30,547 bases of DNA, taken from Fimenecus sp045531435 (GTDB lineage: Bacteria; Bacillota; Clostridia; Oscillospirales; Acutalibacteraceae). Shown in pieces: positions 29,238 through 30,547 of this stretch (positions are counted from its first letter, which is position 1; every line of letters begins with the position of its first letter). Made by a program: the position numbers and the translations under genes. The stretch is from the NCBI GenBank assembly GCA_045531435.1, contig JAZSDZ010000075.1:1-30547 (forward strand). Direction: 5' to 3'. Below the pieces are notes generated by a model. The model was not told the DNA's origin, did not search any database, and was given only the letters and a program-made list of their open reading frames with translations.

Positions 29238-29669
29238 ATGAATGAACTTTACGAACTTAAAGAAAAACTTTGTAGAGAACTTAAGAAATATAACAATGAA
29301 GAAGTCACCACAAGTAGTCTTGAAGTTGTAGACAAACTTTCTCATGCTATAAAAAATATTGATAAAATTATTGAAAAGTATGAAGAAGAGGACGGCGGTT
29401 CTTACGGCTATAACTCCTATGATGGTTCTTACAGAGGTGGAAGAAACAACAGAAGTTATAATAATGGTTCTTATGCCCGTGGTCGTGGCAGAAATGCAAG
29501 GCGTGACAGCATGGGTAGATATGCTTCATCAAATGGTTCATATGAAAATGGATATTCAAGAAATGGAGACATTGCATCAGAGTTAAGGGAACTTATGCTT
29601 GAAGCACCGGATGAACAGACACGCATGGAGTATCAGAAAGTTATTAACAAACTTGAACAGATGATGTAA
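29238..29669 (+). CDS. Low-complexity Arg/Gly/Tyr/Ser protein with helical ends
   Basis: 143 residues. Helix 1-48 (YELKEKLCRELKKYNNEEVT split over 4-23, then VDKLSHAIKNIDKII) is followed by about 60 residues of low complexity with repeated GSY, RGR/RGG and SMGRYAS motifs, and a C-terminal helix (SELRELMLEAPDEQTRMEYQ near 118-137). RGG/YS-rich segments of this sort can bind RNA or form condensates in other proteins; whether that holds here is unknown. AAGGAGG before ATG. Same gene order as in related cassettes by recollection. Confidence 0.75.
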   Translation: MNELYELKEKLCRELKKYNNEEVTTSSLEVVDKLSHAIKNIDKIIEKYEEEDGGSYGYNSYDGSYRGGRNNRSYNNGSYARGRGRNARRDSMGRYASSNGSYENGYSRNGDIASELRELMLEAPDEQTRMEYQKVINKLEQMM

Positions 29670-29682
29670 GGGGGTGATGCTC

Positions 29683-29973
29683 TTGATTACAAGAAAAGAT
29701 TTGTTAGATGCGATTGAAAAGTGTCAAGGGCAGAAAAACCCTAATGCTAACACTTGTATTAAGTTAGCTGCTTATTATACGATTTTGGACCATACACCTG
29801 AGACACCATCAGATTATTCATATGCAAGCGAACCATTAAGCGAGTTTAGAAGAATAGTAGTTAAAAAGAGTTATGATGATGTAATGCGCACAATGGATGA
29901 TTTGATGGAAGAAATGCAGACAGTAAATCCAAAATTGTATTATAAAACTATGGAAAGGCTGAATAGATTGTGA
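29683..29973 (+). CDS. Small conserved helical protein of the cassette (96 residues)
   Basis: Starts most likely at TTG 29683 (giving ITRKDLLDAIEKC..), because GGGGGTGAT, an extended Shine-Dalgarno, lies a few nt before it; the ATG at 29677 would fall inside that sequence. Contains NANTCIKLAAYYTILDHTPE (about 22-41) and the YSYASEP motif (about 47-53), both typical of the family as I know it, then a C-terminal four-helix-like part. Ends in a GTGA overlap with the next start. Function unknown. Confidence 0.72.
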   Translation: MITRKDLLDAIEKCQGQKNPNANTCIKLAAYYTILDHTPETPSDYSYASEPLSEFRRIVVKKSYDDVMRTMDDLMEEMQTVNPKLYYKTMERLNRL

Positions 29974-30389
29974 AGATAGAATCCAAGATTAACCGAAACA
30001 AAGACTATGGACAAAGAAGAAATGCAGAAGATATAAAATTTATAGTAGTACAATCCATAGATAATGGGCCTACACCTCATTACCATGTGACAAAAGACAA
30101 AGTTATTCAGATTATACCTGATAAGTGTATGAGTGATTCGGTAAATGGTGCAAGGCATGGTAGGTTAGGAGTCTATCACGGAATCTGCACTAAGTACAAT
30201 TCGTTGTCTGTTGGGATTTCTGCGGATGACGAATTGTGTATGCACTTGATCCTGACGCTTATGCAAAGATACGATATACCACTTGAAAATGTACTGAGAA
30301 AAACAGATGTAACAGGCGAAATGAATCCTAAAGAGTGGTTTGATAAGGATAAGTGGACAGAGGTCTTAAAGAAAATGGAATCTATTTAG
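29970..30389 (+). CDS. Amidase_2-fold protein lacking the zinc ligands (probable pseudoenzyme)
   Basis: 139 residues aligning along their whole length to zinc N-acetylmuramoyl-L-alanine amidases: IKFIVVQSIDNG for the family I-x-I-V-I-H-x-T segment, HYHVTKDKVIQIIPD for HYxVdxdxviqxVPd, YNSLSVGIS for the N-S-I-G-I-E strand, and RKTDVTGEMNP for RHYDVTGKxCP. The three zinc ligands are replaced: His to Gln28, His to Lys111, Cys to Asn119; the strand Glu is Gly82. The fold signature and frame are intact, so it is probably kept for binding rather than cutting. Start GTG overlaps the previous stop (GTGA). The true endolysin is at 25673. Confidence 0.78.
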   Translation: MKIESKINRNKDYGQRRNAEDIKFIVVQSIDNGPTPHYHVTKDKVIQIIPDKCMSDSVNGARHGRLGVYHGICTKYNSLSVGISADDELCMHLILTLMQRYDIPLENVLRKTDVTGEMNPKEWFDKDKWTEVLKKMESI

Positions 30390-30396
30390 CATATTA

Positions 30397-30429
30397 AAAG
30401 GACGGAAGAGCGTGTCTCGACCGTCCTTT
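30397..30429. terminator. Bidirectional rho-independent terminator
   Basis: AAAGGACGG (30397-30405) and CCGTCCTTT (30421-30429) pair perfectly over 9 bp, with an inner GAG/CTC step in the loop. It stands between the end of the cassette and the end of a convergent gene, and works on paper for both strands. Confidence 0.85.
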
Positions 30430-30433
30430 GTTA

Positions 30434-30547
30434 TTATTTTATAGTTGCGGATGTTTCATAAACAACAATATCATTACCATCAGAATCATATTCATAAAGT
30501 TCAAATTCCACTTTATCTCCGCTTTTCACTTTGTAAGAGTATGTAAC
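30434..30547 (-). CDS. C-terminal end of a minus-strand gene (partial)
   Basis: An open frame runs off the window edge; its last 37 residues are visible (VTYSYKVKSGDKVEFELYEY, then an Asp/Gly turn and IVVYETSATIK) before TAA TAA. It looks like a beta strand-rich domain end. It converges on the cassette and shares the bidirectional terminator, so it marks a new transcription unit to the right. The product cannot be named from this much. Confidence 0.6.
   Translation of the reverse strand, partial: VTYSYKVKSGDKVEFELYEYDSDGNDIVVYETSATIK

Noticed and set aside
103..30547. Alternative genetic code (TGA as an amino acid)
   Set aside because: Several well-bounded genes end in TGA with coupled starts, and only one small gene has an internal TGA.

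Overview
The window is a stretch of a siphovirus (a long, non-contractile tailed phage or prophage) from a gut Bacillota host, most likely class Clostridia, family Lachnospiraceae. The basis is strong AGGAGG-type ribosome sites, low GC, late genes of SPP1/HK97 type, and a set of small phage proteins I recognise from gut Clostridia phages. The late genes run from DNA packaging to lysis on the + strand. No integrase, excisionase, DNA polymerase, helicase or primase is visible, so the genome is incomplete here and lifestyle cannot be decided from this piece.

Left part (1-4515). A minus-strand group (2933 down to 103) begins with an ArdA-type antirestriction protein, followed by four small or unknown proteins and a 449-residue unknown. 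It diverges from a small plus-strand HTH repressor (3347-3580). The 150 bp between them hold two opposed promoters and five near-identical CACA-N6-TGTG dyads, one lying inside the spacer of each promoter. Two hairpins (the second a good terminator), then 19-bp direct repeats and a 9+9 bp dyad follow, ahead of a DNA-binding protein that is a candidate small terminase. Short GC-rich structured islands sit between AT-rich genes here, unlike the rest of the window.

Junction (4516-5870). A 264-bp GC-rich noncoding stretch is followed by very small genes: a zinc-ribbon protein, a one-helix membrane protein, a Cys-rich protein and a 48-residue protein, plus a 145-nt structured noncoding segment with a tRNA-like T-arm. 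Next comes a zinc-finger gene interrupted by an in-frame TGA exactly where the family has a cysteine.

Late region (5901-26694). Large terminase, a DUF1492/sigma-like regulator, portal, SPP1 gp7-like head protein, a free-standing HNH endonuclease, scaffold, major capsid, connector, a two-gene holin cassette unusually placed among the connector genes, two or three head-tail joining proteins, tail tube, the two tail chaperone frames (probably joined by a -1 frameshift at TTTTTTT), tape measure, distal tail protein, tail lysin/receptor-binding protein, four fibre or baseplate accessory genes, a CHAP + peptidoglycan-binding endolysin and a tiny HTH protein, ended by a strong terminator.

Right part (26774-30389). 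Behind that terminator lies an eight-gene cassette: a papain-like cysteine protease, a Tyr/Gln-rich coiled-coil protein, a small Gln/Asn-rich protein, a Gly-rich membrane protein with a Cys-rich tail, a beta-sandwich protein, an Arg/Gly/Tyr/Ser-rich low-complexity protein, a small helical protein and an amidase-fold protein that has lost all its zinc ligands. From memory the first seven have relatives that travel together in gut Bacillota phages with no described function; this is the best candidate for an undescribed system. A bidirectional terminator and the 3' end of a minus-strand gene close the window.
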